This document shows positions 17,579 to 25,329 of a stretch of 64,000 nucleotides of DNA, in pieces. Numbering within the stretch: position 1 is the first letter of the stretch; every line of letters begins with the position of its first letter. The position numbers were made by a program, and so were the translations under genes. This DNA comes from Kitasatospora kifunensis. GTDB lineage: Bacteria > Actinomycetota > Actinomycetes > Streptomycetales > Streptomycetaceae. The DNA lies in NCBI RefSeq assembly GCF_014203855.1, contig NZ_JACHJV010000001.1, positions 4,278,001 through 4,342,000 of the forward strand. The letters are read 5' to 3'. The notes below the pieces were generated by a model. That model worked only from the letters and a program-made list of their open reading frames with translations, searched no databases and was not told the origin of the DNA.

Positions 17579-18340
17579 GTGGCCGCTCGCAAGGAAGCCC
17601 CGCCCGGCAGCGCCGACGATGCCAAGGGGGCGCCCGCCTCCCTCTGGGAGCGCCTGGACCGCCCCGCGCCCGCGCCGCGCGCCACGCTGACCGCGCAGCG
17701 GATCGCCACCGTGGGCGTGGCCATCGCCGACGCGGAGGGGTTGGAGGCGATCACCATGCGGCGGCTGGCCACCGAGCTGGGCGTCGCTCCGATGGCGGCC
17801 TACCGCTACGTCTCCGGCAAGGACGACCTGCTGGAACTGATGGTCGACCTGGTCCACGGCGAGCTGGAGCTGCCCGACCCCGCGGTCGGCTGGCGCGAGA
17901 CCCTGCGCACCATCGCGCTGCGCACCCGGGCCCTGCTGTTCGCGCACCCGTGGCTGGCCCGGCTCAACTCGCCGCAGGCGATGCTCGCGCTCACCCCGAA
18001 CCGGCTGGCCGTCTCCGAGTGCGCGCTGGCCGCGATGGCCGGGCTCGGGCTGGACGTCGACACCACGCAGGCCCTGGCCCGCAGCGTCGACCTCTACACA
18101 CGCGGCGCCACCCACTCCGAGATCGTGATCCAGCAGCTGATGGCCAGTCAGGGATGGAACGACGGCGATGAGTTGCGGGTCGGTCTCGGTTCACAGATGA
18201 GCTGGCTGATGGGCACCGGGCGGTACCCGGTGCTGGAGCGGCACCTGGTGGCGGCGGTCCGCAAGGACGATCCGGACTGGCAGTTCGAGGTCGGCCTCGA
18301 CTGCGTGCTCGACGGCATCGCCGCCCGGCTGCCCGGCTGA
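17579..18340 (+). CDS. TetR-family transcriptional regulator
   Basis: 253 residues. The HTH is at about 40-85 (IATVGVAIADAEGLEAITMRR, LATELGVAPMAAYRYVSGKDDLLELM), followed by a TetR_C_1-type ligand domain (HPWLARLNSP...). The GTG at 17579 sits 5 bp after AAGGAGG; ORF extensions to 17546 or earlier are less likely. Divergent from the DHA2 exporter and presumably its ligand-controlled repressor. The helix-turn-helix and the LLELMVDLVHGE segment resemble TetR regulators of macrolide or tetracycline-type exporters. Confidence 0.88.
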   Translation: MAARKEAPPGSADDAKGAPASLWERLDRPAPAPRATLTAQRIATVGVAIADAEGLEAITMRRLATELGVAPMAAYRYVSGKDDLLELMVDLVHGELELPDPAVGWRETLRTIALRTRALLFAHPWLARLNSPQAMLALTPNRLAVSECALAAMAGLGLDVDTTQALARSVDLYTRGATHSEIVIQQLMASQGWNDGDELRVGLGSQMSWLMGTGRYPVLERHLVAAVRKDDPDWQFEVGLDCVLDGIAARLPG

Positions 18341-18354
18341 GCCCGCCCGGCTGA

Positions 18355-18388
18355 GCCCGTCGGGCGGCCCGGTAGCCGCCCGACGGGC
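18355..18388. terminator. GC-rich hairpin between the TetR gene and the helicase-C-like gene
   Basis: The arms GCCCGTCGGGCGGC (18355-18368) and GCCGCCCGACGGGC (18375-18388) are perfect complements with a 6-nt loop. It lies between two convergent genes and can terminate both. Confidence 0.8.
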
Positions 18389-18394
18389 CGGCGG

Positions 18395-20908
18395 TCAGCC
18401 CCGGGCCGGGAGCACGTCCTGGATCCGGGAGAGCGCGAACTCCTGCTGGCCATCGCTCAGATGGCACCAGGCGTAGAGGAAGGGCGGGTCGAACTCCAGC
18501 TCGCTGAGGGTGCGCATGGTGCGGTCGCCCGAGGGGCTCTGGTAGGCGATGGTGACCGTCTGGTCGAAGCGGATCGCGCTGGCCAGCCGCCGGATCGCCG
18601 AGGGTGTCAACTGCTGGGCGCGCACGGCCAGGGCCTTGGCGGTCTGCGCGGTCCGCTCGTCCACCTCGCCCTGCGACGGCTCCCGGGTGTCCGGCGCGTT
18701 CTGCAGGCGGCGGGCGAGCGCGCGCAACTCGCCGGTGGAGGGGGCAGGTCGCGCCGCCCTGGTCGGTGCCAGGCGCTGGGCGGGCAGGGCGGCGGGGCGC
18801 TCGGCGGGGGCGCGTTCGACCTGGACCGTGCCGTCATGGCCCTCCGCCACCGGCGCGTAGCCCTCGGCGCGCAGCGCGGTCAAGGTCGTCTCCGGGTCGG
18901 CGGCGCTGAGCAGTACGGTCGGCGCCAGCAACCGCAGCCGCAACGCGGTGAGCTTGCGGTGCGCGGCGAGCTCGGCGAGCAGGCCTGGATCGGAGCCGTG
19001 CAGCACGCTGCCTGGTTCCAACACCCGGATCCGGCCGTGCCGGCGCGCCGTGTCGGTGATCAAGTAGGCCAGGGGCTGCGGAAGTTGCTCGATACCGCCG
19101 CCTGCGGCGCTGACCTCGGCCAGCTCCTGCGCCAGCGCCTGCGGGGTGCGCCCCAAGTCCAGTGCACGGCGGACGCTGGTGGGGGTGAAACGCCAGACCG
19201 AGGCCGTGCCGCGGGCCTCCCGCTCGGCGGCCGCGTCCAGCAGGGCGGCCAGCGCGGCGGTCGGTGGACCGGCCACCACGGCGGTCAAGTCGGTGCCGAG
19301 CCGGGCCCGTTCGGCGGCTGCCGGGAGCAGGCCGCGGGCGCAGTCGAGCAGCGCGTCCGGCTGTTCGGGCGACTGTGCGGTCAGCGCGGCGCCGAGCGGT
19401 GAGAGGGTGCCGCGAGCCACCTGGCCGAGCAGCTCGGCCTCGTGGATGACCAGCGCGAACGGTGTGCTGTCCTGCGGGAGTCGATCGACCAGCGGGCGAT
19501 GCCAGGCGGCCAGGCGGCCCAGGCCCGCCGAACGGGCCGCGCCGTGCTCGGCCGGGAGCCGGCCGGCGGCGGTGAGCACGCCGCGCCTGGCGTGGCGGCA
19601 ACTCGGGCTCGCCGGACGGCTGATCAGCGCCGGCCAGGACTTGCCGTCGCGGTCCTGGGAGGCGGTCGGGGTGAACGGCAACGTCCACCAGGCGAGCGTC
19701 AGTTCGGCGAGTTGCCCGGCCGGGTCCCGCGCGGCCCAGGCGTCGTAGGCCTCGGTGACGGTGAGCAGCCCGCCGCCCGACTCCGGATCGGGCGCGCGCT
19801 TGCTCGGGGCGACCGTCCGGCGCGGTCCGCCCTTCACGGCTGCCCTGGTCGGTGCCGAATCGCCCGCGCCGACCAGCAGGCCGGCCGCGAAGGCGCACTC
19901 CAGCACCAGCCGTACCACCGCCTCCGAGCACTGGGTCTGCTTGCCGAGCCGGCTCAGCTCGCGCGGCCCGACCCCGCCGGTCTTGAGCAGCACCGGCGGC
20001 CGGGCCGCGCACTCGGCCAGCACCGAGGCCGCCTGGGCGCCGAAGGTGGTGGCGGCCGAGACCGTCTCACGCTCCACCTCGGCCGCGCTGACCTCGACCA
20101 GCTCGGGCTCGGGCGGCCGCGGGTCGAACGGGGCGTGCCAACTCGGGCCGCGCAGCGCCAGAGTGACCTCGGCGGGCATCCGGGCCGGCCCGTACCCGTG
20201 GTGGGCGCGGACCAGCAGCCCGCGCTCGCGCGCCCAGCGCGCGGCCCGGCCCGTCTCGCCGGAGGCCGAGACGGCCAGCGCCTTGAGCGCCACCCCGGAG
20301 TGCGAGCTCTCCTCCAGCAGCGGCCCGACCCCAGGTGGTGCCCCGGCCACCACCGAGGCCACCCAGGCCCGGTCGGCGAAGTGCTCGGTCAGCGTCTCCA
20401 GGCGCTGCTGCTTGGCCACCGGCACCCGCAGCCGCAGCAGGGCCAGCATGGCCCGCAGCTCCTCCGAGGTGGCCTCGGCCAGCAGCTCGGCCAGCGGGGG
20501 CTCCAGACCCAGCGCGCTGGGCCAGATCTGAGCCAGCACCGGGACGCAGTGCAGCCGGCCCTCGTCGTCCGCCCAGGCCAGCGCCTGGCCGGCCAACGCC
20601 TGCAGGGCGGTGTCCAGGCCGACCGCGCGCTCACCCTCGCGGGCATCCAGCAGCTGGGCCAACTCGGCTCGGGTGGTCGGGGGCCCGAGGGCGACCAGGG
20701 CCTCCGCCGTCTGCAGGCAGGGCAGCGGCAGGCGGCGCAGCACCGCGCTGACCGAGGCGGGGCGGGCCAGCCGCTCGGCCAGCTCGGCCGGACTTCGGGG
20801 CACGGGCTCGGCCGCGGCGTCGGGGCGGGCCCGCAGCAGGCGGAAGAGCCGCTCCTCGTCGAGGCCGCGCAGCCAGGCGGTCAGCTCGGGGTGGGGTGAC
20901 TCGGTGAT
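18395..20908 (-). CDS. Helicase-C-like (XPB/Ssl2-type) protein with WYL domain, paralogue A
   Basis: About 837 residues if read from the ATC at 20908 (see findings). The conserved N-terminus ELTAWLRGLDEERLFRLL aligns with paralogue B, which lies ~18 kb away. The middle contains a Helicase_C_3-type region (HEAELLGQVARGTLSPLGAAL through ALRAEGYAPVAEG). The C-terminus is WYL-like (FDQTVTIAYQSPSGDR, LSELEFDPPFLYAWCH, FALSRIQDVLPARG). No Walker A or DEAH box is present, so it is not an ATPase on its own. The first ordinary start is GTG 20803, which would lose ~35 conserved residues. The family's role is unknown; it may work with an XPB-like helicase encoded elsewhere or act as a WYL-type regulator. 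Confidence 0.75.
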   Translation of the reverse strand: MTESPHPELTAWLRGLDEERLFRLLRARPDAAAEPVPRSPAELAERLARPASVSAVLRRLPLPCLQTAEALVALGPPTTRAELAQLLDAREGERAVGLDTALQALAGQALAWADDEGRLHCVPVLAQIWPSALGLEPPLAELLAEATSEELRAMLALLRLRVPVAKQQRLETLTEHFADRAWVASVVAGAPPGVGPLLEESSHSGVALKALAVSASGETGRAARWARERGLLVRAHHGYGPARMPAEVTLALRGPSWHAPFDPRPPEPELVEVSAAEVERETVSAATTFGAQAASVLAECAARPPVLLKTGGVGPRELSRLGKQTQCSEAVVRLVLECAFAAGLLVGAGDSAPTRAAVKGGPRRTVAPSKRAPDPESGGGLLTVTEAYDAWAARDPAGQLAELTLAWWTLPFTPTASQDRDGKSWPALISRPASPSCRHARRGVLTAAGRLPAEHGAARSAGLGRLAAWHRPLVDRLPQDSTPFALVIHEAELLGQVARGTLSPLGAALTAQSPEQPDALLDCARGLLPAAAERARLGTDLTAVVAGPPTAALAALLDAAAEREARGTASVWRFTPTSVRRALDLGRTPQALAQELAEVSAAGGGIEQLPQPLAYLITDTARRHGRIRVLEPGSVLHGSDPGLLAELAAHRKLTALRLRLLAPTVLLSAADPETTLTALRAEGYAPVAEGHDGTVQVERAPAERPAALPAQRLAPTRAARPAPSTGELRALARRLQNAPDTREPSQGEVDERTAQTAKALAVRAQQLTPSAIRRLASAIRFDQTVTIAYQSPSGDRTMRTLSELEFDPPFLYAWCHLSDGQQEFALSRIQDVLPARG

Positions 20909-21119
20909 GACGGCTCACCTCGCTCGATGCAGGTGGTCGGCGGCCCGCCGTCGGCCCTCCCGTCCGTGCTGACCTGGGGCGCAATCGCGGGCTGCGATTA
21001 ATCTGTAACGGAGCGTCAGTCTAATGCGCCAGGCGGTTGCCGGGGTCGGTTCGCCAAGATCCGCCGGGCCCGGGGGCGCGTGCGGTGGGAGCCGCGCAGC
21101 GTGCGGCGGTTCGTGCGCC

Positions 21120-21890
21120 TCAGTGAAGCTTGCGGGCCTCGATCAGGAAGCGTGAGGTGTGCGCCACGAACGGGCCCCGGCTGCGGATCAGGGCGTCCAA
21201 CTCGTGTAGCCGGTCCCGGTACTGATCGACGGTGAAGCCCGGCACCATCCAGATCACCTTGCGCAGGAAGTAGATCACCGCGCCCACGTCGTGGAATTCG
21301 GTGCGCAGCGACTCGGCCCGAAGGTCGACCACCGTCAGCCCGGCCGCCTCGGCGGCCCGCCGGGCCTGCTCGGGGTGGCGGCCAGCCCGCACCTGCTCCG
21401 GCTGCGGGCCGAGGAAGTACTCGACGAGCTCGAACACGCTGGCCGGTCCGACCTGTTGGGAGAAGTAGCTGCCGCCGGGCCGCAGTACCCGGGCGATCTC
21501 CTCCCACCACACCGTCACCGGGTGTCGGCTGACCACCAGGTCGAAGGCCGCGTCCCCGAACGGCAACGGCGGCTCGTCCTGGTCCGCCACGACGGCGACG
21601 CCCAGCGGGTGCAGCAGCCGGGTGGCCTTGGCGATGTTGGGCGGCCAGCCCTCGGTGGCCACCGTCAGCGGCGCCCGGTGCGAGGCTCCGGCCAGCACCT
21701 CGCCGCCACCGGTCTGGATGTCGAGGGCGGCCCGGGCGTGCGTCATGCGCTCGCCGAGCAGCCGCTGGTAGCCCCAGGAGGGCCGCTGTTCGGTGGCCCG
21801 GCCGTCGAGCCAGGAGAAGTCCCAGCCTGCCACCGAGACGTTCTCGGCCTCGGCCACCAGTTCGTCGAACGTGCGCATGCCCTCGTTCAT
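21120..21890 (-). CDS. SAM-dependent methyltransferase
   Basis: 256 residues of class I methyltransferase layout. Motif I appears as LDIQTGGGEVL (about 52-62), motif II/post-I at VAVVADQDEPPLPFGD, then FDLVVSRHPVTVWWEEIARVLRPGGSYFSQQ (motifs IV-V), which is typical of small-molecule or rRNA/antibiotic-resistance methyltransferases. No signal peptide. The substrate is not recognisable. It precedes a divergent MFS exporter, whose promoter region with TetR-type sites adjoins its own, so the two may be co-regulated. Confidence 0.78.
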   Translation of the reverse strand: MNEGMRTFDELVAEAENVSVAGWDFSWLDGRATEQRPSWGYQRLLGERMTHARAALDIQTGGGEVLAGASHRAPLTVATEGWPPNIAKATRLLHPLGVAVVADQDEPPLPFGDAAFDLVVSRHPVTVWWEEIARVLRPGGSYFSQQVGPASVFELVEYFLGPQPEQVRAGRHPEQARRAAEAAGLTVVDLRAESLRTEFHDVGAVIYFLRKVIWMVPGFTVDQYRDRLHELDALIRSRGPFVAHTSRFLIEARKLH

Positions 21891-21934
21891 GGGACAGATC
21901 GTCTCAGGTCACCGCAGAGCGGACCACGGATTTT

Positions 21935-21989
21935 CCGTACGGACGGCGTACGCCGTTGCGAACAGTGTGCGCTGTCCGTACAGTGTTCG
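21935..21989 (+). promoter_or_regulatory. TetR-type operator region before the MFS exporter
   Basis: Contains CCGTACGGACGGCGTACG (21935-21952), CGAACAGTGTGCGCTGTCCG, and CCGTACAGTGTTCG at 21976-21989. The last word appears as its exact reverse complement at 24491-24504, in the promoter of the TetR gene 23674-24423, which points to a common regulator. Confidence 0.65.
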
Positions 21990-22030
21990 GTGTAGCGCAC
22001 ATCGTGCGACGGGACCTCCCGAAAGGCTTG

Positions 22031-23575
22031 ATGATGGAACGTCACCCGCGGCGTTGGCTGATCCTGATCGTGCTCTGCCTCAGTGGCCTGGTGCTGGTCA
22101 TCGACAACATGGTGCTGACCGTCTCGGTCCCGCCGATGGCGAAGGCGCTGGGTGCCAGTGCTCAGTCCATCCAGTGGATCATCGACTCCTACATCCTGGT
22201 CTTCGCCGGTCTGCTGCTCACCGCGGGCAGCCTGGCGGACCGCTTCGGTCGGCGGCGGACGCTGATCATCGGGCTTGCGCTCTTCGGCGGCGCCTCGCTG
22301 TTGGCGGCCTTCGCCCGGAACCCGGAGCAACTGATCGCGGGCCGGGTGCTGATGGGCGTCGGTGGCGCGCTGGTGATGCCGAGCACCCTGTCGATCCTGA
22401 TCACCGTCTTCGACGAGGACGAGCGGCCCAAGGCGTACGCGGTCTGGGGTGCGGCGGCCATGGTGGGCCTGGTCGGCGGCCCGGTCCTCGGCGGGGTCCT
22501 GATCGCCCACTTCTGGTGGGGCGCGGTCTTCCTGATGAACGTTCCGATCGCCGTCCTCGCGATCACCGCCGCGGTGCTGCTGATGCCGGAGTCCAGGGGG
22601 CCGTGGCAGCAGGCCGATCCGCTGGGCATGCTGCTCTCCATGGTCGGCATGACCGCGCTGGTGTGGACGATCATCGCCTCGGCTCGCGGCGGCCTCGGTC
22701 ACAGCGGCACCCGGGTCTCGCTGGTGGTGGCGGTGGTGAGCCTGCTGGGGTTCGGCCTCTGGGAGAGGCGCACCGCCGCGCCGATGGTCCCGCTGAACCT
22801 GTTCCGCAACCGCGTCTTCAGCGGTGCGAGCTTCTCCCTGGTGCTGCTGACCTTCGCCAACGGCGGGCTGATGCTGGTGCTGACCCAGTACCTCCAGTTC
22901 GTCCTCGGCTACACGCCCACCCGCACCGGACTGGCCTTCGCTCCGCTGGCGCTGGCCACCTTGGTCTTCAACAGCCTTGGTGCCGCCTGGGGAGCGAAGA
23001 TCGGCAACCGGGCCATGACGGCCGGCGGGCTCGCGGTGATCGCGGCCGGTTTCGGTGCGCTGGCCTGCCTGACGACCCACGCCGGGTTCGGTGAACTGGC
23101 CGTGGCCATGGTCCTGATCGGCATCGGCAGCGGGCTGGCGATGCCCGCGGCGACCACCGCGCTGATGGGCGCGGTGCCCGCCGAGCAGGCCGGCGTCGGC
23201 TCGGCGCTCAACGACACCGTCCAGCAGGCCGGCGCCGCGCTCGGGGTGGCCGTGCTGGGTGCCGTCCTGGCCGGCGGCTACACCCGCGCCATGCCGCACT
23301 CGGCCCCCGGCGCCAGCCTGCACTCGATCTCCGAGGCCCTCGCGGTGGCCGCGAGCACCGGGGACGCCAAGCTGGCCGAGGCCGCCCGGGCCGCGTTCTG
23401 CACCGGGATGTCCGCGAGCTTCGTGGCCGCGGCCGGTGGGGTGGCGGTGGCGGCGGTGCTGGCCCTGCTGCTGATCCGGGACCCGAGGACGGGGCCCGCG
23501 AGTGAGGACGCGGCGGGGCCGCAGTCGCGGGAGCAGGAGTGCCCGGCGCGGCCGGCGGTCGACACGGCGGCTTAG
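22031..23575 (+). CDS. MFS drug exporter, DHA2 (14-TMS) type
   Basis: 514 residues with 14 predicted membrane helices. After MMERHPRRW the first helix reads LILIVLCLSGLVLVIDNMVL, with an acidic residue typical of DHA2 transporters; motif A is SLADRFGRRRTL, followed by RVLMGVGGALVMPSTLSIL. The C-terminus after the last helix is polar (about 30 residues, low complexity). The start is ATG 22031, or the next codon, with GAAAGG upstream. It probably exports a drug. It is divergent from the methyltransferase and convergent with the TetR gene, with which it shares an operator word. Confidence 0.9.
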   Translation: MMERHPRRWLILIVLCLSGLVLVIDNMVLTVSVPPMAKALGASAQSIQWIIDSYILVFAGLLLTAGSLADRFGRRRTLIIGLALFGGASLLAAFARNPEQLIAGRVLMGVGGALVMPSTLSILITVFDEDERPKAYAVWGAAAMVGLVGGPVLGGVLIAHFWWGAVFLMNVPIAVLAITAAVLLMPESRGPWQQADPLGMLLSMVGMTALVWTIIASARGGLGHSGTRVSLVVAVVSLLGFGLWERRTAAPMVPLNLFRNRVFSGASFSLVLLTFANGGLMLVLTQYLQFVLGYTPTRTGLAFAPLALATLVFNSLGAAWGAKIGNRAMTAGGLAVIAAGFGALACLTTHAGFGELAVAMVLIGIGSGLAMPAATTALMGAVPAEQAGVGSALNDTVQQAGAALGVAVLGAVLAGGYTRAMPHSAPGASLHSISEALAVAASTGDAKLAEAARAAFCTGMSASFVAAAGGVAVAAVLALLLIRDPRTGPASEDAAGPQSREQECPARPAVDTAA

Positions 23576-23595
23576 TCGGTCCGCCGGCGGACCGA

Positions 23596-23633
23596 CCGAA
23601 GGCCCTGATCAGCGTGCTGGTCAGGGCCTTCGG
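23596..23633. terminator. Bidirectional hairpin between the MFS and TetR genes
   Basis: The arms CCGAAGGCCCTGATCAGC (23596-23613) and GCTGGTCAGGGCCTTCGG (23616-23633) pair with one G-T wobble and a 2-nt spacer, between two convergent stops. Confidence 0.8.
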
Positions 23634-23673
23634 TGTGCCGGTGCGGCGGTGGCGAGGCTGGAGCCGTGGTGGG

Positions 23674-24423
23674 TCAGGGCTTGCTGATCCTGGTCTCCAG
23701 GCCGTCGAGGACGCGCTGGAGCCCGTAGTCGAACTTCTCGTCGCGCACCTCGCGCGGGTCCTTGTCGCGGACCGCGGCGTACTGAGCGCGCAGCTGGGGA
23801 TGGTCGCGGAGCGCCTCCTCGGCGGCCGGCAGCAGGCCCGCCACCCAGTCCTGCTCGCTCTGGCCGCTGCGGGCCAGGGTGGTCAGCCAGGCGGCCTCGC
23901 TGGTGGTCATGCCGAGGACGTACCCGGCGAAGGTGGAGACGGCGAAGTCGGCCTCGCCCGCGGGCAGGCCGGCGGTCTCGAACAGGGCGAGCATGCCCTC
24001 GGAGAGCCGGGCCATGTTCGGTCCGAGCTGGGTCACCCCCAACTCGCCGACCACGGAGGCCATCCAGGGGTGCTTGAGGAACGTCGACCGAAGGCTCTGC
24101 GCGCTGCTGACGGCGGCCGCCCGCCACTGGTCCCGGCCCGCGGGCGTGGGCGGCTCGATCTCGCCGTAGACCGCGTCCACCGCGAGTTCGAGCAGTTCGT
24201 CCTTGTTGGCCACGTGGGTGTAGAGCGAGGTGGCCCCGGCGTTCAGCCGGGTGCCGAGCTTGCGCATGCTCAGGGCTTCGAGGCCTTCGGCGTCGAGCAG
24301 TTCGAGCGCGACGGCGACGATGTGCTCCCGGCTCAGCGAGGGCTGCTCGCGCTTTCGGCGCTGCGGGCGGGTCCAGACCGAACGGATCGGCTGCTGCGGG
24401 GGGAGCTCTGCGTCGACCGGCAT
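23674..24423 (-). CDS. TetR/AcrR-family transcriptional regulator
   Basis: 249 residues. The HTH is at about residues 30-75 (LSREHIVAVALELLDAEGL, MRKLGTRLNAGATSLYTHVA), after a basic Pro/Arg-rich leader. A TetR_C-type ligand domain follows (HPWMASVVGELGVTQLGPN). The ATG has GGAAGGAAG upstream. Its own promoter has the motif CGAACACTGTACGG shared with the MFS promoter at 21976-21989, so it likely represses both itself and that exporter. It could also influence the ABC exporter that follows on the same strand. Confidence 0.87.
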   Translation of the reverse strand: MPVDAELPPQQPIRSVWTRPQRRKREQPSLSREHIVAVALELLDAEGLEALSMRKLGTRLNAGATSLYTHVANKDELLELAVDAVYGEIEPPTPAGRDQWRAAAVSSAQSLRSTFLKHPWMASVVGELGVTQLGPNMARLSEGMLALFETAGLPAGEADFAVSTFAGYVLGMTTSEAAWLTTLARSGQSEQDWVAGLLPAAEEALRDHPQLRAQYAAVRDKDPREVRDEKFDYGLQRVLDGLETRISKP

Positions 24424-24467
24424 GCGGCTTCCTTCCTGTCGCGTCTCTCGCGGCCAGGATAGCGCCT

Positions 24468-24507
24468 GGTCCGTACGATGTGCGCCATGGCGAACACTGT
24501 ACGGTCC
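24468..24507 (-). promoter_or_regulatory. Autoregulatory TetR operator candidate
   Basis: GGTCCGTAC (24468-24476) and GTACGGTCC (24499-24507) form inverted arms with one mismatch. The right half includes CGAACACTGTACGG (24491-24504), the exact reverse complement of the word before the MFS gene at 21976-21989. It sits about 45 bp upstream of the TetR start. Confidence 0.65.
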
Positions 24508-24540
24508 CGGCTGCCCTCGACTATTGGCTCGTGGCGTGGG

Positions 24541-25329
24541 TCAGCGTGCGCGGTTGAACCCGGCGCGCGCCCAGAGGTAGCCGCCGGTGGCGATGACGAC
24601 GCACCAGGCGATCGCGATGACCGGGTTGTGGCCGGTCGGGGTGCCGGTCAGCAGGCCCCGGATCGTCTCGATGGCGGGGGTGAAGGGCTGGTACTCGGCG
24701 AACTGGCGGACCACCGGCGGCATCGAGCCGGCCGGGGCGAAGGCGCTGCCGATGAAGGGCAGGAAGACGATCAGCATCGGGCTGTTGCTGGCCGCCTCGG
24801 GCGTCTCGGAGACCAGTCCGATCGCCACCGCGAGCCAGGTCAGGGCGAAGGTCAGCAGCAGGAGCAGCCCGGCGGCAGCGGCCCAGTCGGCGAGCCCGGC
24901 ACTTGGTCGGAAGCCCAGCGCCATGGCGACGGCGATGACCGACGCGGTGCTGACCACCGTGGTGATCATGCTGTTGATCACGTGTGCGGCCAGAATGGAG
25001 ACCCGGGCGATCGGCATGGTGCGGAACCGGTCGACGATGCCCTCGGTCATGTCCACGCACACCGCCACCGCCGTGGCCATGCTGCCCGAGGCCACCGCCG
25101 TGATGATGATCCCGGGGGCGATGTAGCCGATGTACCCGCCGGTGTGGTGGCCGCCCGTCGCGGCGAGGCCGGCGCCCAGCGTCTTGCCCAGGATGCCGAC
25201 GAACAGCAGCAACATGATCACCGGGCCGAAGACGGACCCGACCGTCATGGCGGGATAGCGCAGGGTGTGGCGCAGGTTGCGCCGCAGCATGGTGGCCGTG
25301 TCGGTCAGGGTGTGGGTCCGGGTGCTCAT
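24541..25329 (-). CDS. ABC-2 type exporter permease (DrrB-like)
   Basis: 262 residues with six predicted membrane helices. RNLRHTLRYPAMTVGSVFGP at about 16-35 and the GYIAPGIIITAVASG segment around 90 are typical of ABC-2 transporter permeases for drugs such as daunorubicin. It starts at the ATG overlapping the ATPase stop by 4 bp, so the two are translationally coupled. It works with the ATPase encoded upstream in the same transcript. It ends 118 bp before the TetR gene start on the same strand. Confidence 0.9.
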   Translation of the reverse strand: MSTRTHTLTDTATMLRRNLRHTLRYPAMTVGSVFGPVIMLLLFVGILGKTLGAGLAATGGHHTGGYIGYIAPGIIITAVASGSMATAVAVCVDMTEGIVDRFRTMPIARVSILAAHVINSMITTVVSTASVIAVAMALGFRPSAGLADWAAAAGLLLLLTFALTWLAVAIGLVSETPEAASNSPMLIVFLPFIGSAFAPAGSMPPVVRQFAEYQPFTPAIETIRGLLTGTPTGHNPVIAIAWCVVIATGGYLWARAGFNRAR

